Shown here piece after piece: positions 26,059 through 34,101 of a DNA stretch of 64,000 bases. Location of the stretch: contig DATENM010000153.1 in NCBI GenBank assembly GCA_035275065.1, positions 124,001-188,000 of the forward strand. The letters are read 5' to 3'. Positions within the stretch are counted from its first letter, which is position 1. Each line of letters starts with the position of its first letter. The stretch is from Blastocatellia bacterium. GTDB taxonomy: Bacteria > Acidobacteriota > Blastocatellia > UBA7656. Under the pieces are notes generated by a model. That model had not been told where the DNA came from and searched no databases. It was given only the letters and a program-made list of their open reading frames with translations. The position numbers and the translations under genes are program-made.

Positions 26059-27041
26059 TAGGACGCCAGCGCCTTCATGTAATTGGCGCGCTCAAAGGCG
26101 GCTGGCTCGATAACGTGTTGCTGGCTCATGCTGCCAATCATCTGCTCGACCGATTCATAGTCATGGCCTTCCATCCACTCTTTCATCTCGGCGAGGATTT
26201 TCGCGATGCGGCCGATGCCGTTCTGCAACAGCTCGGCGGCCATCATCACGCACCTGGCGCCGGCCATCAGCGCCTTGAGCGTGTCTTGATAGGTATGCAC
26301 GCCGCTGGTGATGGCGAAGTCTACAGGCACATGACCATAGAGGATGGCCGCCCAGCGCAGCGGCAGCCGCAGGTCGTCGGAAGTGCTGAGGCGCAGGCTG
26401 GGCACGACTTCGAGGCTTTCGAGATCAAAGTCCGGCTGGTAGAAACGGTTGAACAGCACCAGCCCACTCGCGCCGCCTTCGTAGAGGCGCTGCGCCATGT
26501 TGGCCGGCGAGCTGAAGTAAGGGCTGAGCTTCATGGCCACCGGTATCTCGACCCTGTTTTTGACGTCGCGCAGGATGTCTGTGTAGATGTATTCGACCTC
26601 CGCGCCCGCCAGGTAGGTGCTGGTCGGAATATAATAGACGTTCAATTCGAGCGCGTCGGCGCCGGCCTCTTCGATCATGCCGGCGTAATCGATCCAGCCG
26701 CCGGTTGATACGCCGTTGAGGCTGCCGATGATGGGAATGTCTACGGTCTCTTTGGCCTGGCGAATCAGTTCCAGGTACTTGTCGGGGCCGACGTTGTAGC
26801 GCGCCATCTCTGGAAAGTAGCTGAGCGATTCGGCGTAGCTGTCGGTGCCGTGGCTCAGGTAGTAATCAAGGTAGTAACTCTCTGCGGTGATCTGTTCTTC
26901 GAAGAGCGAATACATGACGACCGCCGCCGCGCCGGCGTCTTCGAGGCGGCGGATGCTGTCTATCGTGTACGACAGCGGCGACGACGACGGCACAATGGGG
27001 TTCTTCAGCGTCAGTCCGAGATATTCCGTTCGCAGGTCCAT
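26049..27041 (-). CDS. Dihydroorotate dehydrogenase-like flavoprotein
   Basis: The 330-residue TIM-barrel protein opens with DLRTEYLGLTLKNPIVPSS, the FMN-binding start of class 1 dihydroorotate dehydrogenases. It continues with IIGSLNGVSTGGW, ALELNVYYIP, VAMKLSPYF and the phosphate-binding ITSGVHTYQDTLKALMAGA. This subgroup is regularly encoded beside pyruvate:ferredoxin oxidoreductase, as here, and its true substrate is uncertain, so a pyrimidine role should not be assumed. AGAGGAA precedes the ATG. The last codons and stop lie in array D. Confidence 0.85.
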   Translation of the reverse strand: MDLRTEYLGLTLKNPIVPSSSPLSYTIDSIRRLEDAGAAAVVMYSLFEEQITAESYYLDYYLSHGTDSYAESLSYFPEMARYNVGPDKYLELIRQAKETVDIPIIGSLNGVSTGGWIDYAGMIEEAGADALELNVYYIPTSTYLAGAEVEYIYTDILRDVKNRVEIPVAMKLSPYFSSPANMAQRLYEGGASGLVLFNRFYQPDFDLESLEVVPSLRLSTSDDLRLPLRWAAILYGHVPVDFAITSGVHTYQDTLKALMAGARCVMMAAELLQNGIGRIAKILAEMKEWMEGHDYESVEQMIGSMSQQHVIEPAAFERANYMKALASYKK

Positions 27042-27054
27042 GATGGGTTCCTCT

Positions 27055-27083
27055 GTAGGAGCAGTGCGTGTCCCTGCCCCTAC
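27055..27083. repeat. Short palindrome spanning the nifJ stop codon
   Basis: GTAGGAGCAG (27055-27064) and CTGCCCCTAC (27074-27083) pair with one mismatch around a 9-base loop. The TAG stop of nifJ (27080-27082, minus strand) is part of the right arm. The element occupies nearly the whole gap before the DHOD-like gene. Palindromes with GTAGGGGC ends recur as intergenic repeats in several bacterial groups. Confidence 0.7.
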
Positions 27084-30000
27084 GCCTGTTGCTTCGTTTC
27101 GGCAAGCTTCTTGTAATGCCGCCAGCGGTCGTTGACGGCTTGCTGCGCCTGCCCCAGCAGAGTCTTTGCGGCTTCCGGGTCGCTCTGCTGAAGGATGCGG
27201 TAACGCCCTTCGGTGTAGATGTAATCCTTCAGCGCCAGCGACGGGTCTTTTGAATCCAGTTGGAAGGGATTCTTCGCTTCGTCCGCCAGTCGCGGGTCGA
27301 AGCGATAGAGCGGCCAGTAGCCCGAATCCACGGCCATCTTCTGATGCGTCATGCCCTTGGCCATATCAATCGCGTGGGCAATGCAGTGCGAGTAGGCGAT
27401 GATCAGCGACGGCCCCGGATAGGCTTCGGCCTCGATGAACGCCTTGACGGTCTGCTGGTCGTTAGCGCCCATCGCCACCTGCGCGACGTAGACGTTGCCG
27501 TAACTGGTCGCCATCAAGCCGAGGTCTTTCTTGGGCGTCGGCTTGCCGCCAGCGGCGAACTTTGCCACCGCGCCAATCGGCGTCGCCTTTGACGCCTGAC
27601 CGCCGGTGTTCGAGTAGACTTCGGTGTCTAGCACCAGGATGTTGACGTTCTGGCCGCTCGCCAGTACGTGGTCCAACCCGCCGAAGCCGATGTCGTAAGC
27701 CCAGCCGTCGCCGCCGACAATCCAGACGCTCTTCGGCACCAGGGCGTCGGCGACCGCCAGCAAGTCGCGGGCTTCGGGCTCGCGCCGGTCGCGCAACTTT
27801 GCCTTCAATGCTTCGACACACTGGCGGCGAATGGTTAACGCCTCGTCGGTCGGCTCGACCTCTTTGGTCAGACAGGTGGTGAGCGCCTCGCCAATCACCG
27901 GCACCAGGCGCTTGATGAGACTGCGAGCGTATTCGCGTTGATGATCTGCCGCCAGGCGCATGCCGAGCCCGAATTCGGCATTGTCTTCGAACAGCGAATT
28001 GCTCCAGGCCGGGCCGCGCCCTTCGGCGTTGACGGTGTAGGGCGTCGTCGGCAGGTTGCCGCCGTAGATGCTCGAACAGCCGGTGGCGTTGGCGATGATG
28101 GCGCGCTCGCCAAATAGTTGTGTGACCAGTTTCACATAAGGCGTTTCGCCGCAGCCCGAGCAGGCTCCCGAAAACTCGAACAACGGTTGCAGCAGTTGAA
28201 TGTTCTTGATCGTGTTGAACTTCATCTGGCCATTCTTCTGCACGTCGGGCAGCTTCAAAAAGTAATCCCACCACTCGCGCCCCGGCTCGCGCAGCGGCAA
28301 CTGCTCGACCATGTTCAGCGCCTTGCGCGACACGTTGCTCTTGTCTTTGGCCGGGCAGACCTCGACGCAGAGGCGACAGCCTGTGCAGTCTTCGACGGCG
28401 ACTTGGATCGTGTAAGCCTTGTCGCCCAGCTCGCGCCACTTCGCCGGCATCGAGCGGAACCCTGCGGGCGCGCCTGCGAGCAAAGCGGTGTCACAGACTT
28501 TGGCGCGGATGGTCGCGTGCGGGCAGACCAGCACGCATTTGCCGCACTGGATGCAGAGGTCTTGCTCCCACAGCGGCACTTCCTGGGCGATGTTGCGCCG
28601 CTCCCACGCCGCCGTGCCCACCGGGTAGGTGCCGTCAAGCGGGAACGCGCTCACCGGCAGTTCGTCGCCGCGACCGGCAATGATCGGCGCGGTCACATCT
28701 TTGACGAAGCGCGGCGCCGACTCGGGCACCACCGCCGCGATGTCGAACTCGCTAGTGGCGCGCTCAGGGACCTGGACCTGGTGCAGGTGCGAGAGCGCCT
28801 CTTCGACGGCGCGATAGTTCTGTTTAACGACCGCTTCGCCGCGCCGCCCATAGGTTTTCTTGATCGATTCCTTGATCTTGGCGATGGCCTCTTCGCGCGG
28901 CAGCACACCGCTAATGGCAAAGAAGCATGTCTGCATGATCGTGTTGATTCGGACGCCCATGCCGGTGGCGCGGGCCACCGCGACCGCATCGATGATGTGC
29001 AGCTTTAACTGCTTGTTGATAATCGTCTGCTGCACCGAGCGCGGCAGATGATCCCATACCTCGTCGGCGTTGTAAGGCGCGTTGAGCAGGAAGGTCGCGC
29101 CCCGGTCGGCAAGCGCCAGCACGTCGTAGCGTTTAAGAAAATTGAACTGGTGACAGGCGACGAAGCTGGCGCGGCGGATCAAGCAGGTGCTGCGAATCGG
29201 GCGCGGCCCGAAGCGCAAGTGCGACACCGTGACCGCGCCTGATTTCTTCGAGTCGTAAACGAAATAGCCCTGCGCGTAATTCGGCGTCTCTTCGCCGATG
29301 ATCTTCACCGAATTCTTGTTGGCGCTGACCGTGCCGTCGGCGCCCAATCCCCAGAAGACGCCGCGCACCACGTCGTCCGGCTCGATGTCGAACGACTCGT
29401 CAAAGGCGAGGCTCGTCATCGTCACGTCGTCGGTGATGCCGATGCAGAAATGGTTCTTCGGATAAGGCCGGGTCAGCTCGTCATAGACCGCCTTGACCAT
29501 TGCCGGGGTGAACTCTTTCGACGCCAGCCCATAGCGCCCGCCGATGACCACCGGCAGTTGCGCGAAGCGCCCTTCGTTGCTCATCAGGCTTTCGGTGATG
29601 GCGGTTACAATATCTTGATAGAGCGGCTCGCCGACACTGCCCGGCTCTTTGGTGCGGTCGAGCACGGCAATGGCGCGTGTGCTGGGCGGCAGGGCGTCAA
29701 GCAGGTGACGGCTTGAGAAGGGACGGTAGAGGCGGACTTTCAGCAGGCCGACTTTTTCGCCGCGCTCGACGAGCGCCCGGACGGTCTCTTCGGCGGTCTC
29801 TGCGCCCGACCCCATCATCACGATGACCCGCTGGGCATCCTTAGCGCCGACGTAATCAAAGAGGCGATAGCGCCGGCCCGTCGCTTCGGCAAATTTGTCC
29901 ATGACCTTTTCGACGATGAACGGCGCGGCCTGATAAAAAGGATTGGCGCGCTCACGCGACTGGAAGAAGACATCCGGGTTCTGCGCCGTGCCGCGAATCA

Positions 30001-30637
30001 CCGGATGGTCGGGAGACAGGGCGCGCTCGCGGTGCGCCCGCACCAGCTCGTCGTTGAGCACGGCGCGAATCTCTGCGTCTGTGAGCCGGGTGATCTTCGA
30101 GACTTCGTGCGAGGTGCGGAAGCCGTCAAAGGCATGCAGGAATGGCACGCGCGATTCCAGGGTCGCGGCCTGGGCGATCAGCGCAAAGTCCATGACCTCC
30201 TGAACAGAGTTCGAAAAGAGCATGCCCCACCCCGTAGAGCGCGTCGCCATCACGTCGCTGTGGTCGCCGAAGATCGATAAGGCGTGCGTCGCCACGGCGC
30301 GCGCGGCGATGTGAAAGACGGTGCTGGTCAGCTCGCCGGCGATCTTGAACATATTCGGGATCATCAACAGCAGGCCCTGGCTTGAGGTAAAGGTCGTTGA
30401 CAGCGTGCCGGCTTGCAGCATGCCGTGGACGGCGCCCGCCGCGCCGCCTTCCGACTGCATCTCGCGGACGATGGGCGGCATGCCCCAGATGTTCTTTTCG
30501 TCGAGCGCCGTCCAGGCGTCGGCGAATTCGCCCATCGGCGACGATGGGGTGATCGGATAGATGGCGATCACTTCGTTGGTCTTGTAAGCGACATAGGCCG
30601 CAGCTTCATTGCCATCAATCGTGACTTGCTCACGCAT
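27080..30637 (-). CDS. nifJ: Pyruvate:ferredoxin (flavodoxin) oxidoreductase
   Basis: The ATG at 30637 is preceded by AGGGGG. The 1185-residue single-chain enzyme has the standard domain order. The N-terminal pyrimidine-binding domain has IAIYPITPSSPMGEFAD, then come a transketolase C-like domain, the gamma domain and a 2x[4Fe-4S] ferredoxin domain (CIQCGKCVLVCP and CTGCRLCVEVCP, about residue 690-760). The TPP domain follows with CSGCGETPYVK, GDGWAYDIGFGGLDH and NTGGQ. It converts pyruvate and CoA to acetyl-CoA, CO2 and reduced ferredoxin, an oxygen-sensitive reaction. It points to anaerobic or microaerobic metabolism, in line with the cytochrome island. Confidence 0.96.
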   Translation of the reverse strand: MREQVTIDGNEAAAYVAYKTNEVIAIYPITPSSPMGEFADAWTALDEKNIWGMPPIVREMQSEGGAAGAVHGMLQAGTLSTTFTSSQGLLLMIPNMFKIAGELTSTVFHIAARAVATHALSIFGDHSDVMATRSTGWGMLFSNSVQEVMDFALIAQAATLESRVPFLHAFDGFRTSHEVSKITRLTDAEIRAVLNDELVRAHRERALSPDHPVIRGTAQNPDVFFQSRERANPFYQAAPFIVEKVMDKFAEATGRRYRLFDYVGAKDAQRVIVMMGSGAETAEETVRALVERGEKVGLLKVRLYRPFSSRHLLDALPPSTRAIAVLDRTKEPGSVGEPLYQDIVTAITESLMSNEGRFAQLPVVIGGRYGLASKEFTPAMVKAVYDELTRPYPKNHFCIGITDDVTMTSLAFDESFDIEPDDVVRGVFWGLGADGTVSANKNSVKIIGEETPNYAQGYFVYDSKKSGAVTVSHLRFGPRPIRSTCLIRRASFVACHQFNFLKRYDVLALADRGATFLLNAPYNADEVWDHLPRSVQQTIINKQLKLHIIDAVAVARATGMGVRINTIMQTCFFAISGVLPREEAIAKIKESIKKTYGRRGEAVVKQNYRAVEEALSHLHQVQVPERATSEFDIAAVVPESAPRFVKDVTAPIIAGRGDELPVSAFPLDGTYPVGTAAWERRNIAQEVPLWEQDLCIQCGKCVLVCPHATIRAKVCDTALLAGAPAGFRSMPAKWRELGDKAYTIQVAVEDCTGCRLCVEVCPAKDKSNVSRKALNMVEQLPLREPGREWWDYFLKLPDVQKNGQMKFNTIKNIQLLQPLFEFSGACSGCGETPYVKLVTQLFGERAIIANATGCSSIYGGNLPTTPYTVNAEGRGPAWSNSLFEDNAEFGLGMRLAADHQREYARSLIKRLVPVIGEALTTCLTKEVEPTDEALTIRRQCVEALKAKLRDRREPEARDLLAVADALVPKSVWIVGGDGWAYDIGFGGLDHVLASGQNVNILVLDTEVYSNTGGQASKATPIGAVAKFAAGGKPTPKKDLGLMATSYGNVYVAQVAMGANDQQTVKAFIEAEAYPGPSLIIAYSHCIAHAIDMAKGMTHQKMAVDSGYWPLYRFDPRLADEAKNPFQLDSKDPSLALKDYIYTEGRYRILQQSDPEAAKTLLGQAQQAVNDRWRHYKKLAETKQQA

Positions 30638-30814
30638 GTTGAAAATCCCCCTGTACGAATTGTTCAGAGCCACCTAGAGAAAACCGCGTGCCGCAGATTG
30701 GCGAGCCTGCGCGGCAATCGCTAAGACTCATCGTATGAGCAGTAATGCGGAGAAAAGCGAGTCGGGTGGAGTGATGGCGCGAGGTTGATGAATGCGAGAA
30801 AATCCCCTGACGGC

Positions 30815-31270
30815 TTAGCCGCCGGCCTGTTTCAAACAGTGAATGATCTCGACCTGACTGCGCGGCGTCGCCCGCCGCGCGCTCCAGCCTTTGGGGTTGC
30901 AGTAGGTGGGATCAGCGCCGTAATCGAGCAGGGTCTTGACGATCTCTGTGCGGCCCTTCGACGCCGCTTCCATCAGCGCCGTCCAGCCGGCGCTGTCGGT
31001 GGCGTTCGGGTCGGCGCCGCGTGCGAGCAGCAAGGCGACCGCTTCGGTGTGCCCGGCGAACACCGCTTCCATCAACGGCGTGCGCCCCACGGCGTCGCGC
31101 GCATCCGTGCTCGCGCCGCGGTCGAGCAGCGCCGTGAGCGCCGCCGTGTCGCCGATCAGAGCGGCGCGCATCAGCACCGAGAGGCTGTCGGCGGAACCTG
31201 CATCGAGCGCCGCGGCTTCGAGGAAACCACACACCGCTTCGCTGTGAATTCGACCTACGACATGAGTCAC
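30815..31270 (-). CDS. Ankyrin-repeat protein
   Basis: From a GTG at 31270 with GGAGGG upstream the product is 151 residues; an earlier start would add about 13 residues of unlikely composition. Three to four ankyrin repeats are visible: LMRAALIGDTAALTALLDRG, TPLMEAVFAGHTEAVALLLA and TALMEAASKGRTEIVKTLLD. Such repeats bind other proteins. There is no signal peptide, so it is probably cytoplasmic. Two Crp/Fnr-type operators upstream suggest control together with the respiratory genes. Partner unknown. Confidence 0.8.
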   Translation of the reverse strand: MTHVVGRIHSEAVCGFLEAAALDAGSADSLSVLMRAALIGDTAALTALLDRGASTDARDAVGRTPLMEAVFAGHTEAVALLLARGADPNATDSAGWTALMEAASKGRTEIVKTLLDYGADPTYCNPKGWSARRATPRSQVEIIHCLKQAGG

Positions 31271-31355
31271 GACTTGTCGCCCTCCCGCGCTCCGGCAATT
31301 GAATCGCACCTGTCAATACGCCGTCAGTTTGCCGCAGGCGGGCGGTGATTCGCTA

Positions 31356-31389
31356 TGACTGGCATCACGGCTCTCGGTGACCGCCGTCA
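31356..31389. promoter_or_regulatory. Paired Crp/Fnr-type operators upstream of the ankyrin gene
   Basis: Cores TGACTGGCATCA (31356-31367) and TGACCGCCGTCA (31378-31389) lie 22 bases centre to centre. The arrangement and sequence match the pair at 23980-24015, including the far-site core TGACCGCCGTCA with following CAGG. A clear -10 at the expected class II distance is not seen here. Confidence 0.55.
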
Positions 31390-31432
31390 CAGGCTCAGGT
31401 TGGTTGGTGTGGGGAGGCGATTGCGCTTGCCT

Positions 31433-31492
31433 TGTAGCGCAAGGCGGTTAGCTTGCGCATCGGCTCGCGCAAGCTAACCGCCTTGCGCTACA
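31433..31492. repeat. Double-palindrome repeat, copy R2
   Basis: Perfect 26-base inverted arms at 31433-31458 and 31467-31492 flank an 8-base loop. The outer ends read TGTAGCGCAAGGCGG and complement. This copy and R4 are the most complete. It lies in the gap between the Crp/Fnr gene (3' end) and the ankyrin gene, where it may also act as a terminator-like structure. Confidence 0.92.
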
Positions 31493-31509
31493 CCCGATTG
31501 AAAACTGCG

Positions 31510-32229
31510 CTAGGAATTGACCATGGCTTCGAGCGCCGCTTTGTTGCGCAGGATCAGGGTCGAGCCTTTGACGTAGATGTATTGCTTGTTCTTGAAATCG
31601 CCCAACAATCGGGTCACGGTCTCGCGCGACGAGCCGATGATCTGGGCGATCTCTTCGTGCGTCAAGGTGAGCTTTAACAGGATGCCCTTCTCCGAAGGCT
31701 TGCCGTTGCGCTCGCCCCATTCGAGCAGCAGTTTCGCCATCTTCTCGGACGCCGACGAAGACAGCCCCAGCGAGCGGACATGCTCATGCGTCGCGTGGTA
31801 GCTCTGACTCAAGTACTCGGCGGCGCGCAGACAGACGGGGCCGCGCTCAGTCAACAGGCGCAGAAAGTCTTCGCGTCGGATGAAGTTCACCTGACACGGC
31901 GATAGAGTTTCGGCAGTGACTTCGTAAGGCTTGCCAGAGATCGTCGCGCTCAGCCCGAGCAGCTCGCCCGACTCGGCAATCTGGGTGATCAGCGCCTTGC
32001 CCTCGCCCGAACAGGTGGTCAGCTTGACGCGGCCCGAGCAGAGCATGAAGACGCCGCGCGGCGCCTGCCCTTCGACAAATAGCATCGCGCCGCGCGGAAA
32101 GATGGTGGCGTACTTGAGCGATTCGAACTCCTTCAACAGCTCGGCAGGCAGGTTACAGAAGAAAGCGTCAGTGCGCAGGCGGCACTCGGCGCAGTTCTCG
32201 ACAATCTCCATTCCATAAGGTGAATGCAT
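31510..32229 (-). CDS. Crp/Fnr-family transcription regulator with N-terminal cysteines
   Basis: The ATG at 32229 has GGGAG upstream. The 239-residue protein opens with cysteines at 13, 16 and 25 (CX2CX8C), then the cyclic-nucleotide-binding-type beta roll (PRGAMLFVEGQAPRGVFMLCSGRVKL, GELLGLSATISGKPYEVTAE). A dimer helix and a C-terminal winged HTH follow (THEEIAQIIGSSRETVTRLL). The N-terminal cysteines recall Fnr-type Fe-S sensors, but spacing differs (Fnr has CX2CX5C). The recognition helix SRETVTR resembles Crp, which reads TGTGA. Sites of that type occur at three promoters in the window. Whether it senses oxygen, NO or a nucleotide is open. Confidence 0.85.
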   Translation of the reverse strand: MHSPYGMEIVENCAECRLRTDAFFCNLPAELLKEFESLKYATIFPRGAMLFVEGQAPRGVFMLCSGRVKLTTCSGEGKALITQIAESGELLGLSATISGKPYEVTAETLSPCQVNFIRREDFLRLLTERGPVCLRAAEYLSQSYHATHEHVRSLGLSSSASEKMAKLLLEWGERNGKPSEKGILLKLTLTHEEIAQIIGSSRETVTRLLGDFKNKQYIYVKGSTLILRNKAALEAMVNS

Positions 32230-32538
32230 ACGCTCTCCCGCCACCGGATGCGCGGCGGCTGCCGCTCGCTGCTTGCCGGCAGCCGCCGCTTTTAAACAGT
32301 GACCCACCTGAACCAGAAGGAACCATGCAGACATAGAGCAAGAAAAATGCCGCGGCCATTTTGAACAGTTAGCCGCCCTCGCTCGCGGCCAGTTGAGTAA
32401 ACTTTCGCAGGCGTTGCGCGAAAGCCCGCAACCGCGGTGTGCGCCGCGCTTGCCAGCCACAGACACAGCGGCGACAATGAATTTGAGCCTTAGGCTCCGA
32501 GCGGACGCTTGCCGAAATCAATCGAGGGACAATCAATC
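32230..32538. other. Divergent intergenic region
   Basis: About 310 bases between the leftward Crp/Fnr gene and the rightward DUF1440-like gene. Both promoters should be here. I see no TGTGA-N6-TCACA palindrome, so autoregulation through that motif is not supported. No repeat of the window's families is present. Confidence 0.4.
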
Positions 32539-33093
32539 ATGCACAGGCAGGCAGAACCGTTGAAAGGCATCCTCGTAGGCGCACTGGCCGGGCTGGCCGG
32601 CGGCCTGGTGATGGATGGGTTTCAAAACCTCTGGAGCAAGCTCACCGAAGACGACAGGGATTCCCAACACGCCCACCCGCCGCGCCAGTATGTCGGCCAG
32701 CAGCAGCTTGACGGCGAGCAACAGTCAGAAGACGAAGATGAGCCCGCCACGGTCAAAGCCGCCGATGCCATCTCCGAAGAAATCTTCGACCACGAATTGA
32801 CCAAATCCGAGCGCCGCATTGCCGGGCCGGCAATGCATTACGCAATGGCGATGTCGAGCGGCATGATTTATGGCGCGGCGGCAGAATGGACGCCGGCGGC
32901 GAGCGCCGGCTTCGGGCTGCCGTTTGGCGCGGCGGTCTGGGCAGTCGCCGACGAGGCGGTGGTGCCGCTGCTCGGCCTCTCGAAATCGCCGAGCGCCTAC
33001 CCCGTGTCGAAGCATCTCTACTCGCTGGCCTCTCACTTCGTCTATGGCGCGACGACCGAAGCGGCGCGGCGACTGCTGCGCAACGTGATGTGA
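32539..33093 (+). CDS. DUF1440-like (YagU-type) membrane protein
   Basis: The ATG at 32539 follows GAGGG. The 184-residue product has a glycine-rich helix near the N terminus (GILVGALAGLAGGLVMDGF), an acidic, Gln-rich soluble loop (about 40-85), then helices AGPAMHYAMAMSSGMIYG and FGLPFGAAVWAVADEAVVPLL. It ends with a conserved-looking HLYSLASHFVYG segment. The pattern matches DUF1440 inner-membrane proteins; E. coli YagU contributes to acid resistance, but the role here is unknown. It stands alone. Confidence 0.7.
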   Translation: MHRQAEPLKGILVGALAGLAGGLVMDGFQNLWSKLTEDDRDSQHAHPPRQYVGQQQLDGEQQSEDEDEPATVKAADAISEEIFDHELTKSERRIAGPAMHYAMAMSSGMIYGAAAEWTPAASAGFGLPFGAAVWAVADEAVVPLLGLSKSPSAYPVSKHLYSLASHFVYGATTEAARRLLRNVM

Positions 33094-33129
33094 AGAAGCG
33101 TTAATCAAGACGCGAGCGCGACCTGCGCG

Positions 33130-33918
33130 TCAATGCGGTTCGTCGGCGTCGGCGATGATGGCTTTGACTTTCTCGTTGAGCCGCCGCATGCCGCGAACCC
33201 AGCGGTCATAATCGTCCGACTTGCGGCGAAAGTATTCGAGGACTTCAGGGTGAGGCAGAATCAGAAAGCGCTCGACGCGCAGGCCGGCCACGACGATGTC
33301 AGCGACGCGATCAGGATCGAGCGCGCCGTCGCGCAGGAAACCGCCGCCGCGCGCCTGTTCGAGCATGTTGGTGCGCACGCCTTGCGGGCATAAACAAGAG
33401 ACTTTAATTCCCTGATCGCCATAGGTGATCGCCAGCCATTCGGCGAACGCCACCGCCGCGTGCTTAGTCACAGAGTAGGGCGCCGAGCCGACCTGCGTGA
33501 GCAGGCCCGCCGCCGACGCGGTCTGCAACAGGTAACCGTCGCCGCGCTCAAGCATCTGCGGCAGCACGGCGCGCGCCGCATAGATGTGCGCCATCACGTT
33601 GATCTTCCAGATGCGCTCCCAACCTTCATCGCTCGCCTCTGGCCCACCGTCCAGGGCAATGCCGGCATTCGAGCAGAAGAGGTCAACTTGCCCGTAGCGC
33701 TCTGTAGCTTTGGCTACGAGCTGAACGACATCCTCTTCGCGGCTGACATCGGTTCGGACGGCGAGCCCGGCGATAGATTCAGCGACTTCGCTTGCGCCCG
33801 CTTCGTCAATATCGGCGACGACGACGCGAGCGCCTTCGCCGACGAAGCGGCGACACAGGGCGCGTCCGATGCCGGTCGCGCCGCCGGTGACGACAGCGAC
33901 TTTATCTTTGAGTTCCAT
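33130..33918 (-). CDS. Short-chain dehydrogenase/reductase
   Basis: This is a 262-residue classical SDR. The cofactor motif TGGATGIGR is near residue 12, ADIDEAG at the end of strand 2 favours NAD(H) over NADP(H), and CSNAGIAL, the catalytic Ser in TASAAG and YSVTK follow in order. The C terminus has ILPHPEVLEYFRRKSDDYDRWV, seen in SDRs annotated loosely as acyl or steroid dehydrogenases. Substrate cannot be assigned. It has no operon partner; array G lies upstream. Confidence 0.88.
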   Translation of the reverse strand: MELKDKVAVVTGGATGIGRALCRRFVGEGARVVVADIDEAGASEVAESIAGLAVRTDVSREEDVVQLVAKATERYGQVDLFCSNAGIALDGGPEASDEGWERIWKINVMAHIYAARAVLPQMLERGDGYLLQTASAAGLLTQVGSAPYSVTKHAAVAFAEWLAITYGDQGIKVSCLCPQGVRTNMLEQARGGGFLRDGALDPDRVADIVVAGLRVERFLILPHPEVLEYFRRKSDDYDRWVRGMRRLNEKVKAIIADADEPH

Positions 33919-33988
33919 ATTGCGCAGAGAATATGCAAATCAGCGCGCCTTGTCTAGTGATGCACTCAGTTCTTGGGATCAGCAGTTA

Positions 33989-34079
33989 TTCACCGCAGAG
34001 GACACAGAGGATGCGCAGAGGGGGCCCGTCATTTCTCTCTGCGCCCGCTCTGCGTCCTCTGTGTCCTCTGCGGTGAACG
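33989..34079. repeat. Inverted pair of short tandem arrays with 9-base period (array G)
   Basis: The left arm (33989-34025) and right arm (34036-34079) carry CAGAGGACA-type units, outer ends TTCACCGCAGAGG. The period here is nine, not seven. The loop is only about ten bases. It lies between the SDR start and the amidohydrolase stop (34102). CACCGCAGAGG-type repeats are seen in unrelated bacterial genomes. Confidence 0.85.
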
Positions 34080-34101
34080 CTGCCGCTTTATGCGTCATTG
34101 A

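Noticed and set aside
32230..32538. Autoregulatory operator for the Crp/Fnr gene
   Set aside because: Only isolated half-sites such as AGTGACC are present; no palindrome with 6-base spacing.
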